Assembly: GCF_006439055.1 (NCBI RefSeq)
Contig: NZ_RCZC01000005.1
Location: 1-64,000, forward strand
Source of the DNA: Sphingomonas glacialis
GTDB lineage: Bacteria > Pseudomonadota > Alphaproteobacteria > Sphingomonadales > Sphingomonadaceae
Length of the DNA: 64,000 nt
Direction of reading: 5' to 3'
The notes beneath the pieces are model-generated. The model was given only the letters and a program-made list of their open reading frames with translations, was not told the DNA's origin and ran no database searches. A program made the position numbers and the translations under genes. How positions within the stretch are numbered: the first letter of the stretch is position 1; the number at the start of each line of letters is the position of its first letter. Below are positions 42,549 to 50,861 of this stretch, one piece after another.

Positions 42549-44266
42549 GACCACCCCATCGTCAACCGTCCTTGCACTTGCTTCAACCTTGTCACCCAGG
42601 CCAATCGGTTCGTTGCGTTGCCGCTCGCCATGCGCGCGATCAGCACCTCGGGCGGGCAGGGCAGTCCCGTCACCGGATCGAGATAGCGCGGATACACAAT
42701 CAAGACCGCGGCCACGAGTTCCGCCAACGTCAGCAGCCGCCGCCGCCGATCGGGGATCGGCGCGAGATCGCGCGTCAGGCCCCAGCCGGCGTAGAACGGC
42801 ACGCCGTGGCACGTCACCGCCCGCCCGCGCAGCAACGCCTCGAACCCGGTGAGCGAGGTCAGGATATGGACCGCATCGACCAGGTCGAGCAGCCGCGCCA
42901 TCGTCCCGCCGCGGACGATCCGGTCGGCATGGCGCAACGCATCGTCATCGCGGACCGCGCCCTTGCGGTGCCCGGCATCGACATCGGGGTGCGGGCGAAA
43001 CCAGATTTCGGCATCGGGCTCGAGCGCGCGCGCGCGGCGCAGCACTTCGAGATTGCTCGTCAGCCCTGCCCCGCCGAGCAGCACCGACTGGTCGTCCTCG
43101 ACCTGCCCCGCGACCAGCACCAGCCGCTTGCCCGCGGCGCGTTCGGGAAAGGCGTGCGCTGCGTCGCCACCATATTTGCTGATCCCGGCAGCGAGGATCG
43201 TCGCGCGCAGCCGTTCGGCACGCTCGAGCAAGCCGGGCGGGAACGCGCCTTCGGCGAGCAGTAGCTCGAGATCGCTCGCCCGCGTCGGATCGTAATGGAT
43301 ACCGAGCCGATCGACCGCGACCGACGAGGGGGGGACGAGATTGCTCCCCAGCCCGACCGAGCGCACGAACCCGTCCTCGACCCGGACGAGCGCGACCCCG
43401 CGCGCGGCCGCCGCCGCTGCCAACCCCGCCGATACCCGCGACGGCCAGACCGCGATCGCGCCGCTATGCCGTGCGGCATAGGCGATCGCGCGCCGTTCGG
43501 ACCAGAAGAAGCGCAAAGGGTGCGCGGGAGTCCATAGGAAACGCGCGATCTCATGGCGTTTCCACCAGCTGAAGCCGCATGCCGCGACGAGTCCGCGGTT
43601 CGCCGCGAAGCTCGCCCGCAGATCGCCGAGCCAGGCGATCATCGCGCCGCTGTCCGCGCTTTGGCCGGTGAACGGGTCGAGATAGGCGGTGTGTGCAAGC
43701 TCCTCTGCCGCGCGCGCTTCGAGCGTCGCGGCATCGTCGCCGGGGGCCCCGAAGCGCCCCGCCGAGAGCAGCTCGACCGGGTTGCCCGCAATCGCCGCCA
43801 GCGCGACCCATTCGTCATCGCCATGCGCGACCAGCAGCGCGCTGCCGTCGAGCACCGACCACGGATCGATCTCGCCCTCGACGATCCGCGCCGCATCGAT
43901 CCGCGACCGCACATCGGCGCTGCGGGCCAAGCGCGCCGACATCGGCCACAGGGCGTCCTGCGCGTGCGTCGCCGGCACGCTATCGATATCGGCGCTCGTC
44001 CCAATCCGGACGATCGTCCGGGCGTCGCGGATCGTGCTCGGCGGCGCCCAGAATGTCCCGCCGACACGCGCCGCGCGGATCGCGGCAAACAATGCTGCGG
44101 TGGTTTCCGGCGCGATTGCGGGTGCGCGCGCAGCGCCCGTCGGATCGATGACGAGAGCCGCTGCGCCCGGAAATGCCGGAAAACGAAGCAAGGGAAGGCG
44201 CATCGCGTCGCTGTCCAGCAATCCCTTGCGCGATGCAAGTGCCCGTGCGGCCGGGCGAAAGCTCAC
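42545..44266 (-). CDS. kpsC: KpsC-like capsule beta-Kdo transferase, shortened N-terminal module
   Basis: 573-aa homologue of KpsC, which builds the poly-Kdo linker of group 2 capsules. The C-terminal module is complete (about 250-550): VRVEDGFVRSVGLGSNL, GIHYDPTRASDLELLL, WFRPHPDVDAGHRKG, LTSLTGFEALLRGRAVTCHGVPFYAGWGLT and YPRYLDPVTGLPCPPEVLI. The N-terminal half keeps only the end of a second such module: DPWSVLDGSALLVA (134-147) and AYLDPFTGQSADSGAMIAWL (194-213); its first part is missing. E. coli KpsC has two full modules in about 675 residues. GTG 44266 overlaps the phosphatase stop by 4 bases; ATG 44203 is an alternative start. Confidence 0.83.
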   Translation of the reverse strand: MSFRPAARALASRKGLLDSDAMRLPLLRFPAFPGAAALVIDPTGAARAPAIAPETTAALFAAIRAARVGGTFWAPPSTIRDARTIVRIGTSADIDSVPATHAQDALWPMSARLARSADVRSRIDAARIVEGEIDPWSVLDGSALLVAHGDDEWVALAAIAGNPVELLSAGRFGAPGDDAATLEARAAEELAHTAYLDPFTGQSADSGAMIAWLGDLRASFAANRGLVAACGFSWWKRHEIARFLWTPAHPLRFFWSERRAIAYAARHSGAIAVWPSRVSAGLAAAAAARGVALVRVEDGFVRSVGLGSNLVPPSSVAVDRLGIHYDPTRASDLELLLAEGAFPPGLLERAERLRATILAAGISKYGGDAAHAFPERAAGKRLVLVAGQVEDDQSVLLGGAGLTSNLEVLRRARALEPDAEIWFRPHPDVDAGHRKGAVRDDDALRHADRIVRGGTMARLLDLVDAVHILTSLTGFEALLRGRAVTCHGVPFYAGWGLTRDLAPIPDRRRRLLTLAELVAAVLIVYPRYLDPVTGLPCPPEVLIARMASGNATNRLAWVTRLKQVQGRLTMGWS

Positions 44267-44871
44267 GAGCGACGGTTCCAGTCGTGCAATCGCAATCGGC
44301 CCTGTTCGCGGACGATCGTGCCGAACGCGCCGGTCCGCAGCTTCAACGTCGGCAGCGCGGCGGCCTGTGCGCGCAGCGTCGGATCCGACAGCAGCGCAAA
44401 GCGCGCCGCGCCGTTGCTCGTGACGAGCAGGACATTTCCCGAGCCCGACGCCCAGAGCGCATTCCATCCAGCGACCCGCTGCGCGGCATCGACGGTCCAG
44501 CCATCGGGGGCTTGCGCCTGCTGATCCCACGCCGCGATCGCCGCCGCGCCGATCCGCGCGACCACCGCATCTTCGGGCATGTCCTCGTCGGGACCATGGT
44601 CGATCTCGTTCAACCAGTCGGCGGTCTCGACCGGCGGCGGGGCGGATTGCGCGGCGAGGATCAGAGCGAGCGTCTCACGGCTGCGCGCCAGCGGCGCGGT
44701 CAGCGCGCGATCGAAGGCCTGCCCTGCCGCGGCGAAGGCCGCACCCAGCGTCTGCGCCTGCGCGCGCCCGCTCGCGACGAGCGGGAGATCGGTCCGCGCG
44801 CCGATCCGGCGCGGCGCGACGCCGGCATCGAACGTGTCGCCGTGTCGGACGATCGTGACGCTCAGCGCCAT
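44263..44871 (-). CDS. Histidine phosphatase-family protein in Kdo operon
   Basis: 202-aa protein of the phosphoglycerate-mutase-like histidine phosphatase superfamily. The phosphate-pocket motif VRHGDTFDAG is at 8-17 and a second conserved block, ALTAPLARSRETLALIL, lies in the middle; DWLNEIDHGPDEDM carries the usual glutamate region. It lacks a signal peptide. It overlaps kdsB by 10 bases upstream and the kpsC-like gene by 4 bases downstream, so it is clearly part of the Kdo/capsule operon. A Kdo-8-phosphate phosphatase (KdsC) is not found in this window; this protein might take that role, which is speculation. Confidence 0.82.
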   Translation of the reverse strand: MALSVTIVRHGDTFDAGVAPRRIGARTDLPLVASGRAQAQTLGAAFAAAGQAFDRALTAPLARSRETLALILAAQSAPPPVETADWLNEIDHGPDEDMPEDAVVARIGAAAIAAWDQQAQAPDGWTVDAAQRVAGWNALWASGSGNVLLVTSNGAARFALLSDPTLRAQAAALPTLKLRTGAFGTIVREQGRLRLHDWNRRS

Positions 44872-45671
44872 GCGCGCTCGGGCTCGCCGAATTGCGCGAT
44901 CAGCCGCTCGGCCATCGCCACATCGGCCGGGGTGTCGATTCCCGACATGGCATGGCGCGGCGGATCGACCGCGACGGTGCGAATCTCGACCCCCGATTCG
45001 AGGAAGCGCAACTGTTCGAGCCCCTCGAGCTGCTCGTACGGCGTCGGCGGCGTCGCCTCGAAGGCGCGCAATGCGTCGAAGCGATAGGCATACAGCCCGA
45101 TATGGCGGAACACCGGCGACAGGGCGTCGGTCTCGCGGAGCCGCGCCTCGTTGCGCATCGCGGGAAGGACCGTCTTGGAGAACCACAGCGCGCGCCCAGC
45201 CGCATCGCGCACGCAGGTCGTGCCGCTGAACGGCGAGCTTTGCTTGTGCGCGCGCATCGCATCGAGCGCGGCCCAGTCGAGCTGCACCACCGGCGTCGCG
45301 ACCGCGCCGGTCGAGTCGCGCAACGCGGCGATCAGCGCGGCGATCAGCGCGGGGTCGACGAACGGCGCGTCGCCCTGCAAATTGACGACGATCTCGGGCG
45401 CACGGTCGCACGCCGCGGCCCAGGCCCGGCCCGACCCCGAACTGATCGCGCTGTCGGTCAGCACCGCATCGCAGCCGAGCGACCGCGCATGATCGAGAAT
45501 GCGGGAATCGTCGGTCGCGACGACCACTGCAGCATTCCCGGCCCGCCGTGCTCCCTCGCGCGCGACGGTGACGACGCGCGACAAGAGTGTCTGGCCCGCG
45601 ATCGGGATCAGCGGCTTGCCCGGCAGGCGTTGCGAGCCGTACCGCGCAGGGATCACAATGAGATCGGGCAT
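44862..45671 (-). CDS. kdsB: CMP-Kdo synthetase
   Basis: 269-aa 3-deoxy-manno-octulosonate cytidylyltransferase, activating Kdo with CTP. Family motifs: IVIPARYGSQRLPGKPLIPIAG near the N-terminus, VVVATDDSRI, EIVVNLQGDAPFVDPALI, and HIGLYAYR with YEQLEGLEQLRFLESG and GIDTPADV at the end. The CMP-Kdo signature SGSGRAW appears where SGTDR is typical (SSGSGRAWAAA), a variant worth noting. ATG 45671 is at the conserved start; the longer frame has no similarity. It follows kdsD by 7 bases and overlaps the phosphatase gene. Confidence 0.9.
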   Translation of the reverse strand: MPDLIVIPARYGSQRLPGKPLIPIAGQTLLSRVVTVAREGARRAGNAAVVVATDDSRILDHARSLGCDAVLTDSAISSGSGRAWAAACDRAPEIVVNLQGDAPFVDPALIAALIAALRDSTGAVATPVVQLDWAALDAMRAHKQSSPFSGTTCVRDAAGRALWFSKTVLPAMRNEARLRETDALSPVFRHIGLYAYRFDALRAFEATPPTPYEQLEGLEQLRFLESGVEIRTVAVDPPRHAMSGIDTPADVAMAERLIAQFGEPERAWR

Positions 45672-45678
45672 CGCCGCG

Positions 45679-46674
45679 TCAGGCAACGCCCGCACGCAGG
45701 ATCTCGTGCAGGTGGAGCAACCCGACGAGCTTCTCGCCACTGACGACGAACAGCACCGACACCGCCTTTTCGTTAAGGAGGCGCAGCGCCTCCGAAGCGA
45801 GCAACTCGGGACCAACAGTGATCGGCTCGAGCGTCATATGGTCGCGAATGTCGGCCTTCATATGATCGCCACTGACCGCGCGCCGCAAATCGCCGTCGGT
45901 AAACACGCCGAGCAATCGCCCGTCTTCGTCGACCACCGCGGTGCAGCCGCAGCGCTTCCGGCTCATTTCGATCGTCGCCTCGATCAAGCTCGCCCCGACC
46001 TTGACGACGGGTATGTCCTCGCCCTTGGCCATCAACTGCGCGGTCGTCGCAAGCCGCGCGCCGAGTCGGCCGCCTGGATGGAACGCCAGGAAGTCCGAAC
46101 TCGTGAAGCCACGCCGCTCGATCAACGCGACCGCCAGCGCGTCGCCGAGCACGACCTGCACCGTGGTCGACGAGGTCGGCGCGAGCTCGTTGGGGCAGGC
46201 CTCGCGCACATGCGGCAAGGTGAGGCAAATATCGGCCACGCGCCCGGCGGTGCTGTCGGGATGGGCAGTCGCAACGATCAGGCGGACGCCGAATCGGCGG
46301 CAATAGGCGATGATGTCGCCAAGCTCGGTGGTCTCGCCCGACCAGCTGATCGCGAAGACGATATCCTCACGGCTGATCATGCCGAGGTCGCCATGACTTG
46401 CTTCGCTCGGATGCAGGAACAGTGACGGCGTCCCCGTCGATCGCATCGTCGCGGCGATCTTGCGCGCGACGATCCCGCTTTTGCCCATGCCCGTCACGAC
46501 GAGCCGCCCCGTATTCGCGGCGATCGTATCGACCGCCTGGAGGAACCGGTCACGAAGCGGCGCTTCGTTGAGCGCCTGCGCGAGCGCCTGGAGCGCCACC
46601 ATCTGGATTCTGGTGGTCCGTAGGGCCGAGAGCAAACCAGGATGTTGTGAGCTCGTGGCTGCGATCGCCTTCAT
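45679..46674 (-). CDS. kdsD: Arabinose-5-phosphate isomerase (KpsF/KdsD)
   Basis: 331-aa isomerase converting ribulose 5-phosphate to arabinose 5-phosphate, first step of Kdo synthesis. The SIS domain shows VVTGMGKSGIVARKIAATMRSTGTPSLFLHPSEASHGDLG in consecutive blocks, ISWSGETTEL, and APTSSTTVQVVLGDALAVAL. Two CBS domains follow (IEATIEMSRKRCGCTAVVDEDGRLLGVFTDGDLRR and ITVGPELLASEALRLL). ATG 46674 has GAAGGGG upstream. It is the first gene of the minus-strand Kdo/capsule operon and divergent from kdsA across a 149-bp shared promoter region. Confidence 0.93.
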   Translation of the reverse strand: MKAIAATSSQHPGLLSALRTTRIQMVALQALAQALNEAPLRDRFLQAVDTIAANTGRLVVTGMGKSGIVARKIAATMRSTGTPSLFLHPSEASHGDLGMISREDIVFAISWSGETTELGDIIAYCRRFGVRLIVATAHPDSTAGRVADICLTLPHVREACPNELAPTSSTTVQVVLGDALAVALIERRGFTSSDFLAFHPGGRLGARLATTAQLMAKGEDIPVVKVGASLIEATIEMSRKRCGCTAVVDEDGRLLGVFTDGDLRRAVSGDHMKADIRDHMTLEPITVGPELLASEALRLLNEKAVSVLFVVSGEKLVGLLHLHEILRAGVA

Positions 46675-46823
46675 AAAAACCCCTTCGGCCGGGCCTTTAC
46701 GGCCGGCATGGAAACCATGATCGGTATCCAATTGACTTCGGTCGCTGCTCGAGCGCAGGTCGCTTATAGGCACCCCCTTACGCAAAAGGCCATAGGGGCA
46801 AAACTACCAGAGAGAACGTAAGC

Positions 46824-47666
46824 ATGCAGTTGTGCGGTCAAAAAGTCGGCCCGAACGAGCGGATATTCTTCATCGCGGGCCCGTGTGTGATCGAGAGCGA
46901 GACGCACGCACTGACGGTCGCGACGCAGCTGCGCGCCGTCGCCGATCGGCTCGGCGTGCTGCTGATCTACAAGAGCTCATTCGACAAGGCGAACCGCAGC
47001 TCGGGCACCTCGTTCCGCGGTCCCGGGATCGAGGAAGGCCTGCGCATCCTTGAAAAGGTCCGTGCCGAAACCGGGCTTCCGGTGCTGACCGACGTGCATA
47101 CCGAGGATCAGGTCAAGATGGTAGCCGAGGTGGTCGATGTGCTGCAGACGCCGGCCTTCCTTGCGCGCCAGACCGATTTCATCGCGACGGTCGCGGCGTG
47201 CGGCAAGCCGGTCAACATCAAGAAGGGTCAGTTCATGGCGCCAGGCGACATGACCCACGTCGTCGCCAAGGCGCGCGCCGCCGCTACGCGCGCGGGCGTG
47301 TCGGACGGCGCCATCATGGTGTGCGAACGCGGTGTGAGCTTTGGCTACAACAACCTCGTCTCGGACATGCGCAGCCTGCCGATCCTGGCGCAGACTGGCT
47401 GTCCGGTGGTGTTCGACGCGACGCACTCCGTGCAACTCCCCGGCGGGCAAGGCGATCGCTCAGGCGGCCAGCGCGAGTTCGTGCCCGTGCTCGCGCGCGC
47501 CGCGGTCGCGGCGGGGGTGGCGGGGCTGTTTCTTGAGACGCATCCCGATCCCGACCAGGCGCTGTCGGATGGTCCGAACAGCTGGCCGCTCGACCAGCTC
47601 GAGCCGCTGCTCGCGCGGCTGGTGGCGATCGATGCTGTGGTAAAGAACGACACGCGGCAAGGGTAG
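46824..47666 (+). CDS. kdsA: Kdo-8-phosphate synthase
   Basis: 280-aa 3-deoxy-8-phosphooctulonate synthase condensing arabinose 5-phosphate and phosphoenolpyruvate. Conserved stretches: [63 protein letters not shown] in consecutive blocks, [33 protein letters not shown] and [17 protein letters not shown]. Length is normal for the family. It is transcribed alone, divergent from kdsD. The region after its stop (47667-47860) holds no gene; then comes the IS66 insertion, so any former downstream partner could have been displaced. Confidence 0.96.
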   Translation: MQLCGQKVGPNERIFFIAGPCVIESETHALTVATQLRAVADRLGVLLIYKSSFDKANRSSGTSFRGPGIEEGLRILEKVRAETGLPVLTDVHTEDQVKMVAEVVDVLQTPAFLARQTDFIATVAACGKPVNIKKGQFMAPGDMTHVVAKARAAATRAGVSDGAIMVCERGVSFGYNNLVSDMRSLPILAQTGCPVVFDATHSVQLPGGQGDRSGGQREFVPVLARAAVAAGVAGLFLETHPDPDQALSDGPNSWPLDQLEPLLARLVAIDAVVKNDTRQG

Positions 47667-47972
47667 AAACCGGCCGCCCCGGGCAGGTGGGAGACGAAGT
47701 CTATCCAGCCGAGCCAATCGGGATTGCTGCGTCGAAACGGTGAAATGCGGGGGTGTCGGCGCTTTTTGCGACCGCGCGACGCGGTTGTTATTGCCACGGT
47801 CCGCCAAATGGCGGGTTCGCGCGACGGGCGATCACCCTGACCGCAGGGGGTGCGGCCTTCCTCAGAGCGTAACCGACCGATTGAGGCCGCCTGCCTGGAG
47901 GTGGTTTGAGCGCGTAAGGGACGTCCATAAGGACGTCGTTATGGACGTCCTGAGCCAGAGCGAGGGACGGCG

Positions 47973-48344
47973 GTGGAGATATTGGGCCGGGAACGGCGTC
48001 GCCGGTGGAGCAACGGGGAGAGGCTTGAGATCGTCGCCGCCGTGGGGGTGAACGGCGAGACGTTGGGGCGTGTTGCGCGGCGCTACGATGTGTCCCGGAG
48101 CCAGATCTATCAATGGCGTCACCAGTTCAGGAAGCGAGGGCTGTTGCCTGCGCCGGCCGAACCGACCTTTCTGCCGGTCGACATCGGGGCGCCCATGCTG
48201 AGCGCGGAACCAGTGCCCGAGGACCGGGTGGTCTCGCCTTTGATGGTCGAGCTGTGTCTCGCGCAGGGCCGGCGCCTTCGTTTCGATTGCGGCATCGATG
48301 CTGCTGCTCTGACCCGGCTCATCCGGTCTGTGGAAGCTGCATGA
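47973..48344 (+). CDS. tnpA: IS66 transposase accessory protein TnpA
   Basis: 123-aa IS66 OrfA-type DNA-binding protein. The start VEILGRERRRRWS, followed by LEIVAAVGVNGETLGRVARRYDVSRSQIYQWRHQFRKRG, is a typical IS3/IS911-like helix-turn-helix also found in IS66 TnpA. GTG 47973 is chosen by the family start. Its stop overlaps the tnpB start (ATGA). Required together with TnpB and TnpC for transposition of this family. Confidence 0.9.
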   Translation: MEILGRERRRRWSNGERLEIVAAVGVNGETLGRVARRYDVSRSQIYQWRHQFRKRGLLPAPAEPTFLPVDIGAPMLSAEPVPEDRVVSPLMVELCLAQGRRLRFDCGIDAAALTRLIRSVEAA

Positions 48345-48661
48345 TCGGACCCAGGAACGGCGTCAGGGTGTATCTCGCCTGCGGCGTCACTGACATGCGC
48401 AAAGGGATTTCGGGGCTCGCGATGCTTGCCCAGACCGTGCTGCGACAGAAGCCGGCCAGTGGTGCCGTATTCGCCTTTCGAGGACGGCGCGGTGACAGGC
48501 TGAAGCTGCTTTACTGGGATGGCCAGGGATTTTGCCTCTATTACAAGATCCTCGAGCGAGGCCGTTTTGTCTGGCCCTCTGCGGCTGACGGGACGGCGCG
48601 ACTGACATCGGCCCAACTCGCGATGCTGTGGGAAGGCATCGACTGGAGGCGCCCGAACTAG
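48341..48661 (+). CDS. tnpB: IS66 accessory protein TnpB
   Basis: 106-aa IS66 Orf2 protein, complete: MIGPRNGVRVYLACGVTDMRKG, then LKLLYWDGQGFCLYYKILERGRFVWP, ending LTSAQLAMLWEGIDWRRP. The motif DMRKGISGLAMLAQ and the WDGQGFCLYYKxLERG block are diagnostic. ATG 48341 overlaps tnpA by 4 bases. The next gene starts after a 89-base gap. Confidence 0.93.
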   Translation: MIGPRNGVRVYLACGVTDMRKGISGLAMLAQTVLRQKPASGAVFAFRGRRGDRLKLLYWDGQGFCLYYKILERGRFVWPSAADGTARLTSAQLAMLWEGIDWRRPN

Positions 48662-48750
48662 GGTGCGGCGCCGGTAAGCGCGGGGTAACTTTTCTTCCTT
48701 GAAGCGCCTGCTTTTCTGGACTTTTTGGACGTTTTCCCTTAAGAAAGGCC

Positions 48751-50377
48751 ATGCTGAACGCGGCATCCGATCTTCCCGAGGACCCGGCGCTCCTCAAGGC
48801 GATGATAGCCCAGTTGCATGCCGAGAACGCGAAGCTGACGACGACGCTGCGCGCTCATGACCTGGTCGTCCAGGCACTCCGTTTGCAGATCGCCAAGCTC
48901 AGGAAGCAGGCCTTCGGCAAATCCTCCGAGAAGATCAGACGCGAGATCGAGCAACTCGAGCTCGCGCTCGAAGACGTGCTCGTCTCCGTCGCGCAACACG
49001 GCCTCGTGACAAGCGACCAGAACGATCCTGAACCGCAAGCCGTGGCCGCCTCTGCCGACACCAGTTCCACGCCGCGTCCGACCCGGCGCCCGCGCGTCTC
49101 GGCAGATACGCCGCGCGAACGCCACGAGCTCGACCCCGGTAGCACGTGTCCGGATTGCGGGGGCCGCCTGCGTCTCGTCGGCGAAGACGTGAGCGAGATC
49201 CTCGAGATGATCACGGCAAAGCTCAAGGTCATCGAGGTCGCCCGCCCGAAGAAGTCCTGCCGTTGCTGCGAGAAGATGGTCCAGGCGCCAGCCCCGAGCC
49301 GACCGATCCCTGGCAGCATGGCCGGAGGAAGTCTCCTGGCGTACGTGCTGGTCTCCAAGTTCGACGACCATTTGCCGCTGTACCGGCAAAACGAAATCCT
49401 CGCGCGCATGGGCGTCGACATCCCACGCAGCACGCTTGCCGATTGGTGTGGCCGCTCGATGCGGATCCTGGAGCCCGTAATCGACCGGATCGAGGCATCG
49501 GTCCTGGGCAGCGACATCCTGCACGCCGACGACACACCCATCCGCGTACTTGCTCCGGAACGACGCGCCAAACGTATCGGTAAGGGTGTGATACAAGGCC
49601 GGATCTGGGGCTATGTCTGTGATCAGTGCCCCTGGGCCGGCACCGCGCCGCCTGGGGTCGTCTACCGTTATGCTTCCAACTGGAAGGCGGAGCATCTGTT
49701 GGCGCATCTGGGCAATGCGAGCGGTATCCTTCAGGCCGACGCCTACAAAGGCTATGCGAAGCTCTACGAACCCGGCGCGGATGGAAAAGCGCGCTTCCGG
49801 GAAGCGGCCTGCTGCGCACTGGCGACGCGATTTTCATGACATCTGGACCTCGCAAAAGTCCGAGATCGCACACGAGGCGCTCGAGCGTATCGGGCAACTC
49901 TACGACATCGAGCGCAAGATCGCGGGTAAGCTTGCCGACGTCCGCCGCGCCGTGCGCCAGCAACTGAGCCGACCGAAGCTCGAGGCTTTGCATAGCTGGG
50001 CCGAGCAGCAGCTCACCCGTATCTCGACCAAGGGGGACCTGGCGAAGGCCTTTCGCTATGGCCTGGGCCGCTGGCACGCGTTCAGCCTGTTCCTCGATGA
50101 TGGGCGTGTCGCCCTCGACAACAACGCCGCCGAGCGCGCTGTCAGGCCGATATGCCTGGGCAAGAAGAATTGGTTATTCGCCAGCTCCGAGGCCGGCGCC
50201 GAAACCCTCGCGCGCGCCATGACGCTCATCGAAAGCGGCAAGATGAATGGCCTCGATCCCCAAGCCTACATCGCCGACCTGCTCAATCGCATCCACGATC
50301 ACAAGATCAACAGGATCGATGAATTGCTGCCCTGGAATTGGGCACCGCTGACCGTCCCGCAAGCACTGGCCGCCTGA
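48751..50377 (+). pseudogene. tnpC: IS66 transposase TnpC, frameshifted
   Basis: A DDE transposase split by a frameshift. The first frame (48751-49839, 362 codons) has a coiled N-terminus (LHAENAKLTTTLRAHDLVVQ), a zinc-binding region (CPDCGG and CRCCEKM) and two catalytic aspartates, in LHADDTP and LQADAYKGY. At 49812-49818 the codons for the expected CWAH-RRDF motif read TGC TGC GCA, and the frame ends at TGA 49837. The second frame resumes with [12 protein letters not shown] and runs to 50377, carrying the third catalytic acid ([12 protein letters not shown]). Loss of two G residues after 49815 explains it. Without frame correction TnpC should be inactive. Confidence 0.9.
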
Positions 50378-50673
50378 TGCCCACGGTCACGTCCATCAGC
50401 ACGCTCGACTATGTAGCCAGGATACTCGGCGAGGACGTGGAGTTGCTGGAAGCCATCGTTTCGAATGACGACAACCTGACCTACGGCGCCATCATCAGCG
50501 TCTACACCGGTCCCGACGAGGCCATCACCGGGCTAACTGATCACGGCGTGGAAGAGCTGACGGACATGCTCAGAGACGCTCGTCTCACGACCCAGACCTG
50601 GCGCGACTTCCTTGACGCTTTCGTCGATGACCCTGAGCTCGCCGTACGCTTCAAGGATCGAACACCGCGGTAA
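50377..50673 (+). CDS. Small IS66 passenger protein of unknown function
   Basis: 98-aa acidic protein with no family I recognise. ATG 50377 overlaps the tnpC stop (TGATG), and its TAA stop is directly followed by the right inverted repeat, so it lies wholly inside the element and is translationally coupled to the transposase. It begins MPTVTSISTLDYVARILGED and has predicted helices and an acidic stretch near the end (LDAFVDDPELAVRFKD). Some IS66 elements have an extra gene after tnpC; whether this is one of those, or a regulator of transposition, cannot be told from sequence. Confidence 0.65.
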   Translation: MPTVTSISTLDYVARILGEDVELLEAIVSNDDNLTYGAIISVYTGPDEAITGLTDHGVEELTDMLRDARLTTQTWRDFLDAFVDDPELAVRFKDRTPR

Positions 50674-50764
50674 CAATCGGACGGTTACCTCAGAGCGGGC
50701 GCTGAGTCGCTAGAGGCCATGGCTCCCGCCAGCCCGCCTTTTCGCATAGACGCTCACAGCTTCG

Positions 50765-50808
50765 GCTCGGTCGAAAGGTGCCCCCGGCTTGAACCATTTC
50801 GACCGAGC
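50765..50808. repeat. Perfect 12-bp inverted repeat downstream of glycosyltransferase
   Basis: GCTCGGTCGAAA (50765-50776) and TTTCGACCGAGC (50797-50808) are exact reverse complements with a 20-nt loop. It lies between the IS66 right end and the minus-strand GT2 gene (stop at 50862), in the direction in which GT transcription would leave the gene. It can form a hairpin transcript end, although there is no T-run. The remaining bases 50697-50861 show no gene. Confidence 0.6.
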
Positions 50809-50861
50809 ATCGCAGTTAGCGGCGAAGCCCGGCTACAGGGCCCCGCAGTTCGACGCAGCGC

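Larger units (their letters stand above)
47861..50696. mobile_element. IS66-family insertion sequence with 8-bp target duplication
   Basis: The element proper spans 47869-50688 (2,820 bp). Its ends are inverted repeats GTAACCGACCGATTG (47869-47883) and CAATCGGACGGTTAC (50674-50688), matching at 14 of 15 positions, and begin with the GTAA typical of IS66. The 8 bases CTCAGAGC occur directly on both sides (47861-47868 and 50689-50696), the target-site duplication length expected for IS66. It holds tnpA, tnpB, a frameshifted tnpC and a small extra gene, all on the plus strand. The intact duplication suggests recent insertion. Confidence 0.97.
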
